Shown here piece by piece: positions 45,560 to 57,840 of a stretch of 64,000 nucleotides of DNA. The DNA comes from Climacium dendroides. Its lineage: Eukaryota; Streptophyta; Bryopsida; Hypnales; Climaciaceae. Under the pieces are notes generated by a model that was not told where the DNA came from, made no database searches, and saw nothing but the letters and a program-made list of their open reading frames with translations. Location: contig OX467084.1 in assembly GCA_950106755.1 (NCBI GenBank), positions 27,593,213 through 27,657,212 on the forward strand. The letters run 5' to 3'. Position 1 is the stretch's first letter; each line of letters opens with the position of its first letter. Made by a program: the position numbers and the translations under genes.

Positions 45560-48037
45560 TCACTTCAAAACTCTGGCCGCATACTTGGGAATGCTATGTA
45601 CTTTGAGGTAGCACGCTCTTTCACACATGTAAGCCTTACCGCACCCTGGGCAATACCGGATCTGTTTTCTCCCACAGATTATGCACTTGGCCCTCAATTT
45701 CACGTGCCGTGCTGGGTAGTGAAGTCCACGATCACTGCGATTGAAAGAGGCACCAGTTCGGCCAGGAAGCACTTCAGAATCACATAACCAATTTGCAATA
45801 GCATAATGGAAATCCACACGAGATAACAAACGCTTGTGCCCACAGCTAAGAGCATGATGTTTATAGAGAACATATGCATTCCCGAGGCTTGTGTCTAGGA
45901 TGAAAAGTAGCAGCCGATGCCACCACTTGTGGGACCGCAACTGTGCAGAGTACTCCATTCTACATTGGTCTATGAGGTCGACCCCGCGCATCATTTCCTG
46001 ATATTCCAGCAAGATGGGGGAAGTATGAAAGGCCTTCCGGCCTTCCGGCCTTGTCCATCGCAGGCAGACTATTCCAGATGCTATGGGATCTATAGAAGTA
46101 CTAAGCAAGAAAACGGGAATCCGATCAAACCACACAACAGCGCTCATCCTTGGTGAACGGTGCATCTTCACGATGAGCCCACCGCGTTCCACACCGACGT
46201 GCGAGTAGGCAGCTAATGCGGCCGGCATACCAAGTCGGTTGGGCTTAACCGTCCCCGTTGCGAGAAAACCTAGTTTCAGCAAATCATCGAACAGTTGGGG
46301 TGACATGAAAAAGTGTTCAGTGACAACCACGTGACCAAGTCCCTTCAGATCAGACACCAAAGCCTTCATGATGCTTAGGCCAAGGTTCTTCTCTACTGTA
46401 TTACCCTTTCGTCCCGTGTAAACTTCTAAGTCATAAACGTATCTAGATTTACTAGTTGCTAGACACCAAACTTTAATTCCGTATTTCACAGGCTTGGCTG
46501 GCATATATTGTTTTATAGCGCACCTCCAACCTGTATACGGGATCATGATCTCATTTATACAGATATGCCGTTCACAGTGGTAGAGCTCCTTACAAGTGTG
46601 CACGAAAGACTCCAACAACCATCGTACCTTGCCTAATTTATCATAGCGTGAGTCTCCTTTGTCAACAACTAATTGAGACCACCAAGTGAATATTACGACA
46701 AATCTGCTCGAACCGCTTTTGCCGCATGGTGGCCTTCACGATGGGACATCCAAATATCTTTCGCTTATCCCAGTATAAGCGGTTATTCGGGATCTTTTTC
46801 AAGCCCATGTAGATGCAGATCCCCAGCCAGGACCGAATCTCTTGCGGGGTCACATCCTTCCATGCGGGACCACCATTAGTTTTGGTCGGGTTACTAAATC
46901 GAGGCTGTTGACTGTACTGATTGGTGAAATCGCAAATCAGTTTCAAGGTACTCTTTGGCCAATAGGGAGCAAAGAAGTCATGTGGTGGAACTACTCTGTG
47001 GCTTAGGCGACGTACAAGCCCAGGAGGGGGGCCTGCGAATGGAAAGCGGTCGGGAAGAAGAGTAGTATGCAAATCTTCCCAATGTTGTGGTACGAAACGA
47101 TGCTCGAATCCCAAATTGTCAAACGACAAGTCAGGCACATCTAACATAGTGTCGTCAACTATTTCTGAATCACTCCCCGCATCATGAAGGACCCAGTCTA
47201 AATTACCTGAGTTAGAGTTGCCTGGCCAGTTGCTGAAATTGGCCTCCTAGTTAGGATCCCCTGCCTTGTCATCAGTGTTGTCTCCTCTGTCTTCGAGATA
47301 GTAGGGGAGGTTTAGTGTAAATGTTGACTCTTCACATCGGTAACTCTGGCCAGCTCCCAATTCTACAACTGCCGGTACTTCCTCTCCATCGCGTGTAGGG
47401 TAACAATTCTTAGTCTCCACCGCCCGGGGTCCAATGACACCATCGAATGGACCTTGTACATCTTTGCTCCAGTGATGAGCTGCACAAATTCACGCTCCAC
47501 TTCCTCGAATAACATGTTGTCTGATCCAGCGGCAGGGCTCAAGCCGAGTACGGGGCGAGGCACCTAGACATAAATTACCACGCCAGCTGCAGCAGCTGCT
47601 GCCTCAGATGCCAAGAAGTCGTCATCCCCTTCGAGGTGCAACGAGTCGCCCCCATCACTATATGCGGAGTGATGACGGAATCCCGAATCCTCAATGATCG
47701 GCCGCTTCCCTTCACGAATTAATCGCAGCTTGTCTGCATCGTCGCAGCCGGATCCCAGGGTCTCCTTGGAATCCGGTGTATTGTCCATGTGAATGAATTG
47801 TTCAGAGTCTCCTGTCTGCGTGAAATGAGATTGGTCTTCTGTTGGTTCACCCGCAACTATTCGCTGCAAAGCCTGTCGCGACTTTTGCAAGTGAAACAAC
47901 AAATTCTGGCATATTCCAGTCCTTGCTCGTCTTAGTGACCGTTGCCTTGTAGGCCATGGTTCAGGCTGTACCCACCCCGGCGGCGTTCCCAAAATGGGTA
48001 GAACTTCGTCATTCGATTCTTCTTTAGTACTGTCCAT
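45560..48037 (-). pseudogene. piggyBac transposase (DDE_Tnp_1_7), broken
   Basis: Three blocks read as one transposase. The acidic N-terminal part runs 48037-47564, ending in a TAG and continuing in frame to 47363. The start of the DDE domain runs 47147-46662 (FFAPYWPKSTLKLICDF, IRSWLGICIYMGLKK, IGxxRLYWDK-like text), and the main part runs about 46690-45560 (YDKLGKVRWLLESF, MPAKPVKYGIKVW, GVDLIDQCRMEY). The middle and last blocks are in different frames, so a frameshift lies near 46670-46700; another change of frame is needed near 47450, and a second TAG is at about 47238. The C-terminus holds a cysteine-rich zinc-binding domain (CIICGRKQIRYCPGC followed by further Cys). Of the three catalytic aspartates, the first is Asn (CINE, codon 46553-46555), the second is Glu (VVTEHFF, codon 46316-46318), and the third is kept (RGVD, 45977-45979). 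It is predicted to be inactive. Confidence 0.85.
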
Positions 48038-48046
48038 AATTTTCTT

Positions 48047-49196
48047 CTATCGTTGTCTCCTCTCCCCTCGATGAGCAGCTGCAGCCTTTGGTGATGTAGC
48101 ACTCCCTCCGCCCTCCATTTCCGCAATGTTGCCTCTTCCCTTTCTATGCTGCCGCCGACGCCCCTCCTTACGAACACCTTTTCGTTCATAGTTCGGGGGA
48201 GGCACGCCTCTCTCTTGCAACCGCCTTGCGAGCACATGGTGGCGAGTCTCCGACGTGACCCTTGTGAGCGTTTCTTCCTCCACGAACGGGATCTTCTGAT
48301 TGCTTTCGACAAAATTCTCGGCGCCTGATCTGCCGTTGTCGCTGTTGGGAGCGGCCGATGGACTCGTCACTAGCATGGGAGTGATGGTGCGCAGTTGTGT
48401 CATGGGTGTTGGTTCCCCGTCCAGGCTCTGGAACAATTCGAGTCTTCTGCGATTGGTGGGTGGATAAAGCACTGGTGATACGACCTCCTCCAGGGTTGTA
48501 GCTGTCGCCCTTACTGGAGAGAGGGATGTTGGATTCAGCTGTGTGGCTTGGGTGTCCGTGTTGTCTCTCGTCCCCTTCATCTTCAAGCGTTGGCGCTCGC
48601 GTTGCTTCACACGTCGTTGGCAGGCTGGACTCCGGAAAAGCAACCTTTCCCGTGCCGCGACACGGGTGGCCATGGACTTCGTTCTCGTCTGGCCAAATGT
48701 TTCTCACCACACAGAACAGGAAGTCTAGAAAATCACACCTCCGCTTCCAACCTAAAATGTACGCCAAATTGCTGTAAAACAAGATTCGCCAGTGCCGAGC
48801 CTTCGAAACGTCCGGCAAGTGGTGCATCAGCGAACTTCGGGGAAGCGAAAGTAAGTGACCCTCGTCCAAGCAATTGAGGACTTGTCTCCTCCGATTTTCA
48901 TCTGTCCCAATTTGCAACAACCAGTCGTCTATGACACTCGCCTACCGCACTCGGTTCTGCGGGAATGGAGCATGCTGGCCACGAACTAAATCCGCCATGT
49001 CTTGCAGTGTCGCAATTCGGCGCGATACAGGAAATACTACGATTGCAAGGATGGCAAGTAGTGGGAAGCAAAGAAATGCAAAAAGAAATCCATCGCTCAC
49101 CCCACTCTCTAAGTTCATTACCTCAAAGCTGTGTGAAATTGGTGCCTGATTTTGACCTCTACGCCATCGCCGCCAATTTTGTTCAATTGTCGCCAT
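48047..49196 (-). pseudogene. Upstream second reading frame of the piggyBac element, unknown
   Basis: From an ATG at 49196 the frame runs, apart from one TAG near 48945, to 48186 (ASVIDDWLLQIG, KARHWRILFYSNLAYILGW, FLDFLFCVV). It is overlapped by another frame from 48673 to 48047 (KIPFVEEETLTRVTSETRHH, ending in a Lys/Arg-rich stretch). The overlap suggests an intron or a frameshift joining them: GAG/GTAATG at about 49118 and TGTG/GTGAGA at about 48703 look like donors, and a pyrimidine tract ending ATCGTAG near 49050 looks like an acceptor. The last frame ends 10 bases before the transposase ATG. I do not recognise the protein. It could be an accessory protein of this piggyBac family or an N-terminal extension of the transposase. 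Confidence 0.4.
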
Positions 49197-49686
49197 CGCC
49201 AGGACTATGAACTCGCTCCCTCCAAATTCCCACTCTCCTACACAAGTAGTCCTTCCTGGAATCCAAAGCCCACACAGCGACTGTTCCACAATTTGCACTC
49301 AAAACCCTGAACCCTCGTCCTTTTCTCGGAGCCGTGAATTATTTCGAAATCCCTAATGAGCCGTGAGGAAGACCTGCGCACACTGCAAAGACCTTCTGAG
49401 TGGTGGCGGGAACACGTAGTGTCACAGGGGACGGACCCCAGTCTTCTAACTGTCTTTCTCCGGGTCGCGACAGTGTGGACCCAGCCTTGAATCCGAGTTG
49501 GCACTGAAGCTCCCGGTCCAAAAACAGGGCATGCGCTGATGACAAGGCTATAGGTTTTGAAGTCCACGTCAGCTGAAGGATCGTGAACCAGGGTATTCCT
49601 CCAAATTTTTAGCCCTCCAAGTATGTAGTGAACAGATTTTCCCAATTTGCTATCCATTTGTCAATATTTCAGTCCAAACATTGGCC

Positions 49687-49705
49687 GAGGACACATTCTG
49701 TCCTC
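49687..49705. repeat. Subterminal palindrome of the piggyBac right end
   Basis: GAGGACA and TGTCCTC separated by CATTC, starting 15 bases inside the terminus. The same palindrome with a changed loop occurs at 63757-63775, so it is probably a transposase-binding feature of this family. Confidence 0.7.
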
Positions 49706-49720
49706 AAGGACGTTCTGGGG

Positions 49721-49724
49721 TTAA
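49721..49724. repeat. TTAA target duplication, right
   Basis: Lies directly after CGTTCTGGGG. Confidence 0.85.
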
Positions 49725-49861
49725 GGCTGCTTTAGACCAGGAATTTCCAGGCGGAGGTCAATGCAGTGCAGCCCCTTCGCTTTGGGATGGTTCAGGGGGG
49801 CCAGGGGACCCCTTTTCTGTTTCTGGGCTCAAGAGGGGGGGCTTGCAAATCATTCACAAAT

Positions 49862-49884
49862 GGGGGGTGGGGTGGGGGTGGGGG
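49862..49884 (+). other. G-quadruplex motif
   Basis: Four G runs (6, 4, 5 and 5) separated by single T bases, a pattern with very short loops that is expected to fold stably. It lies 138 bases outside the piggyBac right end. Confidence 0.85.
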
Positions 49885-51737
49885 CAAGGTTGAACGGTTC
49901 AGATGGGCCTACGGGAGCACAGAATGTAGGAGGGCCGGAAAAGTGCCCATTCGAGAGCTGGAATTTGAATTGGGGGAGGTGAAACTTCTTAGAAATATTT
50001 TTCAAGTAAATTTTCAATGAAAGACAGATGGAATTGGCATTCAACCCAAGTTGTTTCGTAATTTTTGGGGCTTTGTTGAATTAGTTATGAATTTTTGAAG
50101 CTGAAATGCAATGGGTTCTACAATCACTCACCTCTTGAAATATAAACTATTTGTGCGAAAAATGACATGCACAGGTAGTGTACATTTGAAGAGGTGGGTG
50201 ATTTTAGAAACCGAGTGCTTTATCGACCTCCTATCTTTGGTGTAGGATACATCATAATTAGATTTGGATTTGGATTTACAAACTATCAAAATACACGATT
50301 ATACAGTGGTGTTATGTGTGACAAGCAGTACGTGTGATTAGAAAGAAATTGGATTCGGTCGACTTCCAAGGGATGAAGATTACTAGTAATTTTACTAGTA
50401 ATTTCCAAAATTTTAGTTTACATTGAGTGATAAAGACAAAGAACATTCTTGCATTTGCAGGGAGCTTAATGCCCCCTAGGTAGTGTTGATTAACAATGTT
50501 ATATTTATTTCTTTTGTTTTGTATTTGATATAAAAGGTGTATGAATTAAGATATATAATAGTGACAATAGTTTATCTTTACATTGAGCCTAGTTCAATGA
50601 CACATGTATTGCACCTCCTAATGTCATGGAAGTTACAAAATGTCACCTATTCTATAAGAAGGTTTAGTTGTCAAAATAACATCCAATTAGAAAATCCTAA
50701 TTGCTAAGTTATCAATCCAATGGTGCATGGGGTGAAAACATGAAACACCTATTGTTTTTGTTGCATTTGAGGATAGTAATCTTAGTACTACGAGCTTTTG
50801 GTAAAATTAAGTATGGATAATTAATATAATACTATAAATGTTGTTGTATATTCTAAAATTTGGACCTCAAAAATTTATTTTCCAAAAGTTATTGCTCAAA
50901 ATAAGTTAATGGAAAATTTCACAAAATAGATATTTTAATGTTTAATTTTGTTTAAACTAGGAAAAACACTAAAAAAAAAAACCATTTTTAATAATTTGGC
51001 AAACATAGGATTTCTCAAAAAAATGATAGAGAACCAATTTTAAATATCTAGAAATGTGTGCACAAGAGAACCTTCTTTGCATGCATGTGGAGGTTAAGAA
51101 ATTAATTATTATATTAAGATTTCCTTTGGTAAATAAGTATAATTCTAGTAGACAAACATACTTTTTGAATATCTAGGTGAAATTCACAATTTTGATTTCT
51201 AAAAACCATAAAAATTGTTAAATGAGACAAATTATGAAAATTGAATTTTTAATAGTAAATTATTTTTCAAAAATTTCATAAAAATATGGATTGCAATTGG
51301 GCATAAAGAATACACTTCTAATATTAATTGCAAATAAATCGGCTCAATGTCCCAAAAGTTATGCTAGCATTTTGAGTAGAACCCACAAAATATGACAAAG
51401 ACACCTTGTACAAATGTTTTGTGTTTTTATCCCATGTCTTGCCATATTTGAGTATTTATTTGATATTCTAAGAATCAAGTGCAAAATAGTAAATGACACC
51501 CTACAATCGTTGAAGGAGATAATTCTTATAGGTTTGTGAGGGACCATATCTAATGTGAGTTTGAGTTTTGGGATGACTTAAAACGAGTATAGTATGGGCA
51601 AAAGTTTAATTTTTCATTCATTTTTTTTTAAAGTTGCTTGGGGGATTTTCAATGAATAGTATTGCAAATTCTTTCATCATGGTATTATTGACTTTTCTAA
51701 AAAGAAGACCCTTAATCCACGGATCACCCTCGTTACT
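49885..51737. other. AT-rich intergenic DNA
   Basis: GC content falls steadily from about 50050. Nothing recognisable was found. Confidence 0.5.
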
Positions 51738-52066
51738 AGTGTATTTTGGCCATTTCTTGCTATTTACTCTTGAAGTGAATTTTATTAATAAAAATATATT
51801 TTGACCATTTCTTGCTATTTACTCTTGATGTGAATTTTATTAATAAAAATAATGTTTTGAGTTAATAGTGTATTTTGGCCATTTCTTTCTATTTACTCTT
51901 GAAGTGAATTTTATTAATAAAAATATATTTTGACCATTTCTTGCTATTTATTCTTGATGTGAATTTTATTAATAAAAATAATGTTTTGAGTTAATAGTGT
52001 ATTTTGGCCATTTCTTGCTACTTACTCTTGATGTGAATTTTATTAATAAAAATAGTGTTTTGAATT
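51738..52066. repeat. Tandem array, 129-bp unit made of two 63-bp halves
   Basis: AGTGTATTTTGGCCATTTCT starts at 51738, 51867 and 51996. Within each unit the half-unit TATTTTGRCCATTTCTTGCT ... GTGAATTTTATTAATAAAAAT appears twice, differing in GAAGTG versus GATGTG. Confidence 0.95.
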
Positions 52067-52917
52067 TGAGTTCAACAAATAAAATGAAGCTTATTAAGTG
52101 TGGTTTCTACTTCAATTAAAATTTTTGAAAAAAAATCATAAAATTCAGTATTTTATAGCAAATTAACAATATGAGCTATTGAGCTTTGGGCCTCTAATGA
52201 TGGTTTCTTGATTTTTGAATTTAAGAGTGACAATAATGTTGGTTCATATCATATGTCATGCACTATAATATACACCTATGATAAAAATTTCAGACTTTTT
52301 GAGTATCTTTTTTGTGTGATATGAATTCTCTTCAGTTTTTTTCTTAAAATATTCCCAGCAATTTCAAATTTCCCCCCACGAGTTTGAAAATTTTATGACT
52401 TGTTGTGGACACATGATTTCATGTCTGGAAAATAATATAAAATTTTTCATTCATGTCTCGTTGCAAAATGGCAGGGACATGCAGTGAGGCTTGAATTCAG
52501 TGGTCATAGACCCGTTCATGCAGGGTTAAATAGACTGGTGCTGTTCAGAGTCTCAATCATTTTCACCAGGAGTGTTATATATATTTTAAGCAATTGATAA
52601 TTCCACACTCCAAAAGAAAAATCATAACAGAATTTGAATAATTGCCTCTACGACTCTATCTTACAGCTTTTGAAAAGAAATCCAGATCCTCATCTCAGGT
52701 GGGAGGCGGGTGAGGTGCCGGCAAAGCTACAACAAGAAGACAAGTGTTGGCCACCCACTGACGGATTGCATGCTCTGTGCACAGGAGAATTACTTTAGCT
52801 TACAGCCATTGGAGGACTGGACTGGAGTAGGGTGAATCAGTTTCACAACTGCTAAAGAATGTTTCGATAAACTCTACGGAATGGATTAATTTGCTCCTCA
52901 ATAAATTCGGAGAAAGG

Positions 52918-53325
52918 TTGCCAGTCGGAACACTGTCACTGTCATTCACTACAAGTATTGATTTCTAGAATTTGCGCTAGATAAGTAAGGACCTGACTTA
53001 TTACAGGCTTCAAATTTCCACTCTGGGAACGGTACTTTAGGAATGCAGTCCAAGCTACAGTAGTAGGAACTAGGAAGAGATTTCACTCAACTTTTGAAGT
53101 TTCCTCCCGCTTACATCCACAAGATCATTGCCCGTCGGAACACTGTCACTCACTAAAAGTATTGATTTCTAGAATTTGCGCTACATAAGCAAAATCCAAA
53201 CTTACAGGCTTCAAATTTTTCACACTGGGAAAGGTATGTTAGAAATGCAGTCCAAGCTACAGTAATGGGAAGAGATTTCACTCAACTACCGAAATTTCCT
53301 CCTGCTTACATCCACATGCCGCATG
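52918..53325. repeat. Tandem duplication, 210-bp unit
   Basis: GTCGGAACACTGTCACT starts at 52924 and 53134. The shared order continues through ATTGATTTCTAGAATTTGCG, TTACAGGCTTCAAATTT, AATGCAGTCCAAGCTACAGTA, GAAGAGATTTCACTCAACT and TTTCCTCC.GCTTACATCCAC, at roughly 85-90% identity by eye. Confidence 0.9.
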
Positions 53326-56300
53326 CCGCTCCCACCATGAGCTAAACGTTCGACAACTGATCCCCGGTCCCACTCGCTAGAGTCTTAATTCAGACTGTGA
53401 CAAGTGGCTCTCCACAAAGATGGCTGCCAATTGTCCCATGCTAGAGGTATAACTTATAGCGTTTTCCTCTCATATTCAATTCCGATTGACACTGTCGAAG
53501 AGACCAAGATTGTGGGGCAGCAAAAGGGACGGAGAGGCACTGTTAGTAAACCCAATGTGATCTCTCGAGTCTTGAAAGATCAAACTCCATTCAATCCTTA
53601 TTTTTCGTGACCCTAGTTATCCATGTTCCAAGTTTGAGCAGGTTCTTGTGACGGTGGATTGATCACCAAGTTTGCAGGCCCCAGGATTCGTGCAAGATGG
53701 GTGCTGTGATTTAGTTATTGAGTAATGCTAGCAATTCCATGCGCAATTAGGCTTAAATAAACGTCAATATTGTTATACTGACGCGATTCAGAGCGTCGAA
53801 ATTGTGGCATTGAACTGAACAAGGCTTAAGAAACTAGAACTGAAACGAATAGCTATAAGTTTCCAAATGCTCGTCTGGAAAGTATCAATTAATGTCGAAG
53901 AGTATTCGCCTTGGAATATAATGAAACTGACGATCTCAGCTTATGTTCTGGGCTTTCTCTGGCGAGCTAGAAGACCAACCAGCGGGCAACTGTATGGTGT
54001 GGCTGGTGAGAAGTGGGATTGGACCAAATAGGGCGCTTCCACCGCCGATAGCTATACTCTTCATTCTATTTGGTGTGGTCCACACTAAATATATACCGTT
54101 ACAGTATTTGAGATATTTTGGTTAAGTGTTGCTCCCATGATTTAAGCGACCCAAACTATTCACTGATTGAGTTTTTCTTTTTACTTAGAACATTGCTATA
54201 ATTACATGTACAGTGTGGTCTTTGCTATTTATGGTGTTTGCTATATATAGGACACCATTTTACCACCCCAAACCCCCAACCCTGTGGTGAAGTACAGTCT
54301 ACAATAATTGATGATAAAAGCTCTATTTAATGTGACCCCATGTTTGTTGGAGTAACAGTATTTGACAAACAACACTAAATAGAATGAAGAGTGTAGCTGG
54401 ATCAGCACGCAACATAACCAATTAACCAGCCAATTAACAATTAACCACTCGGGCAATTAATGTAGCAAGAGCTAACGTAAAGTGACGTTCGACACTGCGC
54501 GAGCGGACAAAGCTGTGCAGAGGGTGCTGGCAGTTCGTTGCTCCAAGCGGGAGATCGATCGTTGCAGTGAATAATGGGTAACTCTGCGCACGGAAGTGAA
54601 GGAGACTGCATGTCGATCGATCACCCCCAAACAACAGCCTGCTAGAACTTCATTAATCTCCACAGCAATGTGCGTAGATTGACGTCACTGCATAGATGCG
54701 TGTCAAGCTAGCAAGACCTCTGTCCTGCTTTGAATTGATATCAGTATTTCTTGTGCATTTTCAAGGATATATTGATATCGCCACTTTCAAGGACTTGGAA
54801 TTCAGACGCATACAATTGCATCTGCGCCACATGACTGCATGACGACTTGCTATTCGGTCGAGATTTAGTTTTGTTTATCACTTCAGATTATCATTCACAA
54901 CGGAAAGTTCGCTTCAGTCTACCAGTGCGGAGCAATTGTTTATTGCATCACTCATCATCTCTTAAAATCTAGTACCTGTTTACAACCTAAAAGTTTGATG
55001 CCATTCTATTCAATCCTGCGCAAAATGAAAGGTGAGATGCCCACCCCGCACCAAGGAGGCTATTTGCAACTTAGTAATTTTCATAGTTTTCAAAGCAACT
55101 TTGATTGAAAATCATTTTTTCCGTTTTTTTCATTTTCGGGGAGTTTTAGTATTACTGTGTTCCAAAAAACAAAACTGAATCTGCATAACAGGATTCGAGG
55201 TCATCTATGCAGATTACAGATATTGACAAAGAGCTCCGACTTCCAGAATAACAAATTTTTATCTTGCAAAAGTGTTCAAAGTACATTTCCATTGTATCAA
55301 TGCAAGATAAAACCGGCTGATTAGAAGTTCTTTCAAATTGCTAATTTTTTTTAACCGAATGCTTTTGCAAATTTCTAAAAATGCAAACATCAGAAAAATC
55401 TATTTTCTTGAAATTTCCATATATCTATTTTTGTGCATAACTTTTGAAGGCATTTTTAGTTAAGCTTGAGGTTTGAAAAATACTATTTATAGCATTCTAA
55501 TTATTTTGAGTACCTTGTTTTATGGATTTAAGATAAATACTAAATGTCACATACTCATAGTACTCCTACACTCCTAGTACTACCCCTATGTGAAAAAATT
55601 AGTGGATATTTATTTGGGAATACTCTAAACTAGTCCTATAACACCTAGGAGAAGAGGATTTGTTAAAGGGAAAAATTTGTCTCCTTTTCTTTGGTGGTTA
55701 ATTTTGTCTTTCATGTAACAAATTTGCATATGCGAATTCAAATTTTCCAAGTTTGACCATCGGTGGTGAATAAAAAGTTCAAGCATTTTCTACAAGGTCC
55801 AACGCTCGTGCACCACTTAGAGGGATCCGTTTCTTGTGATTGCCCAGTACCGACATGATTGGTGGTAATGTCACATTGGAATTAGTTGCTAGTTTGCTCA
55901 TCTTTCTTCGGAATGCAGAACTTTGACCTAAAATTCAGCAGTCCTCAGTCGTTCAGCATGCGATATCCACGCGGTCGACTTTCTCCGAACTAACGAAGAA
56001 CTCCACGATATCTCAGATAGAGCATTTTGAATTGAAAGAAGAGTTGATTATCTCATCGTACTAGCTTGCGGCACTCTGTTTGTTTCACGTTGCCATTCGG
56101 CATGCATAAGGCGATCTGAAAACACTAGCTAGTCTTAATATGTCTGAATTGTCACTTAGTTTCTCTCAGCGACTAAGCTCATTGTTGTAAAAAATTCAAT
56201 TCACTGAGAAGGGCCCCTTTAACTGACCACTTTTCTTACACGGTTCCAATCTACAAGTGTTGAACCTACCTTCCAGAAATGAAATTAATGTTTGCAGGAA

Positions 56301-57840
56301 CAGTTTTAAGAGACTTAGTCGACTTATTGGTAAAGTAGTTGAGACTTAAGTAGAGTTACATGGACATATTCAGCTTGCTGCACAGTACCTTCTTAAATGT
56401 CTAATTTCACAAAGGCTAGAAAAACGACCACAAGAGCAGTTGTACAGAGTTCACAATCTCGGGTAGAGACACAAACAGTGGTTAGGGTAGAATTGGGAGC
56501 TATCCACATACTCTAAGTTACTTCAAAATTCTGAACAACTGAACTGAACTAGCCGTTCGAATGCTGGATTCTCTTGCAGCACAAAACCCGGTTGACATAC
56601 AGAGCCCTAAATTTCTTTTCACTGGAGGTTCGTGGTGTCTCCTTAACCACAAGCACTTTTAACGGTAAGCAATCATATCTTCATTGATCCTGGCGCCTAA
56701 TTAGACCGACAGCATACTACACTAGCAGATTTATCTCTTACTGTACCGCTCATAAAAAGTTACATATGGACATATGTATACGAGTGGTAAATGACTAAAC
56801 ACACCAAGCTGGATTACTGTTCCTTGGCGATGGAACCTCTCGCATCAGACTAGTTGCAGAGAAGTTCGATCTAGCTACTAGTAATTTTGGCCTACCCGCG
56901 ATTAACTACCGAACCAACTAGGGATGCAGTGACAACGCCGATCACCATTAGAGCCTCTAACAACAATTAAAGCCGACTGAAGTGAGGTTTGCAGGCGAGA
57001 TGAGCACCAAGGGGACAAAGCTAGGGCATGCAAAGAATCCACCAAGCTCGTACGTGAGTACCTGCAAGCTTTCTGCCGCAAGTTGAAGTCTCCTGCGGTG
57101 GCGATCGAATCTAGTCTCCGATATGATCCTGCTTGCATGCAAGTCTTGCCCCACATCGAAAGCTGGGCCACATGCTTGGCCATGGTAAGCGTGATAAGCG
57201 GTGCACCTGCAATTTCCACAAGCAAGCAAGAGACATCATTCATGACTAGCTTGACTCGCGAAGTCTGAAGTCTGAACCCCACAAGTAGGGTTGCCGCGCA
57301 AGGAAGGAAGAGCTAGCCGGGGCCCACTTCAATTCTATCTATCTATCTATCAATCAATCTATCGGTAACACTGCACTGCACTGAACAGTCTAAGCTTAGC
57401 TAGTCGTCGATTTTGAAGCTGTTCTGTTCAATCCAATTCGCGAGGCGATGGAAGCGCTTCTGAACTTGATAAGTTCCGTGCTGCAATTGCAAGGACCCAC
57501 TTGTACAGACAGACATGATCTACTGGATCATTAGTGCGGACGACTGCAGACTGCCTGCGCTGGGCTGGGCTGCTGCATTGGGGCAGCAAGTAGGCCTGGC
57601 ATCTATGGTCACACACACTTGGGAGTTGGCACACAGCATTGGAGATCTGTGGCTTCCGTCTTCCGTACTGGCGAGTGGGGACCATTGGATCATTGGACCC
57701 AGCCTTGCCTTGCAATGGCAATGGCATTGCTTGTGGATCTAGATTGCAAGAGCCTGGATTGCCTGACGGGAGTCAGGTTTCAGTGGTTGCTAATTAAATG
57801 TCGTGCCTGGGGTAGAGTGGGGAATTAGGAGCGTCCTGGA

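Larger units (their letters stand above)
44382..49720 (-). mobile_element. piggyBac element, 5.3 kb
   Basis: The outermost 10 bases are perfect inverted repeats (CCCCAGAACG at 44382-44391; CGTTCTGGGG at 49711-49720) and both sides carry TTAA (44378-44381, 49721-49724), the fixed target of piggyBac transposition. Each end has a subterminal palindrome: CCGACA/TGTCGG on the left (about 44405-44426) and GAGGACA/TGTCCTC on the right (49687-49705). Inside, on the - strand, are a broken transposase frame near the left end and a second, upstream frame near the right end. The family cuts and pastes through a hairpin intermediate and excises without a scar. This copy is probably unable to move itself because of its damaged transposase, but its ends look intact. 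Confidence 0.88.
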
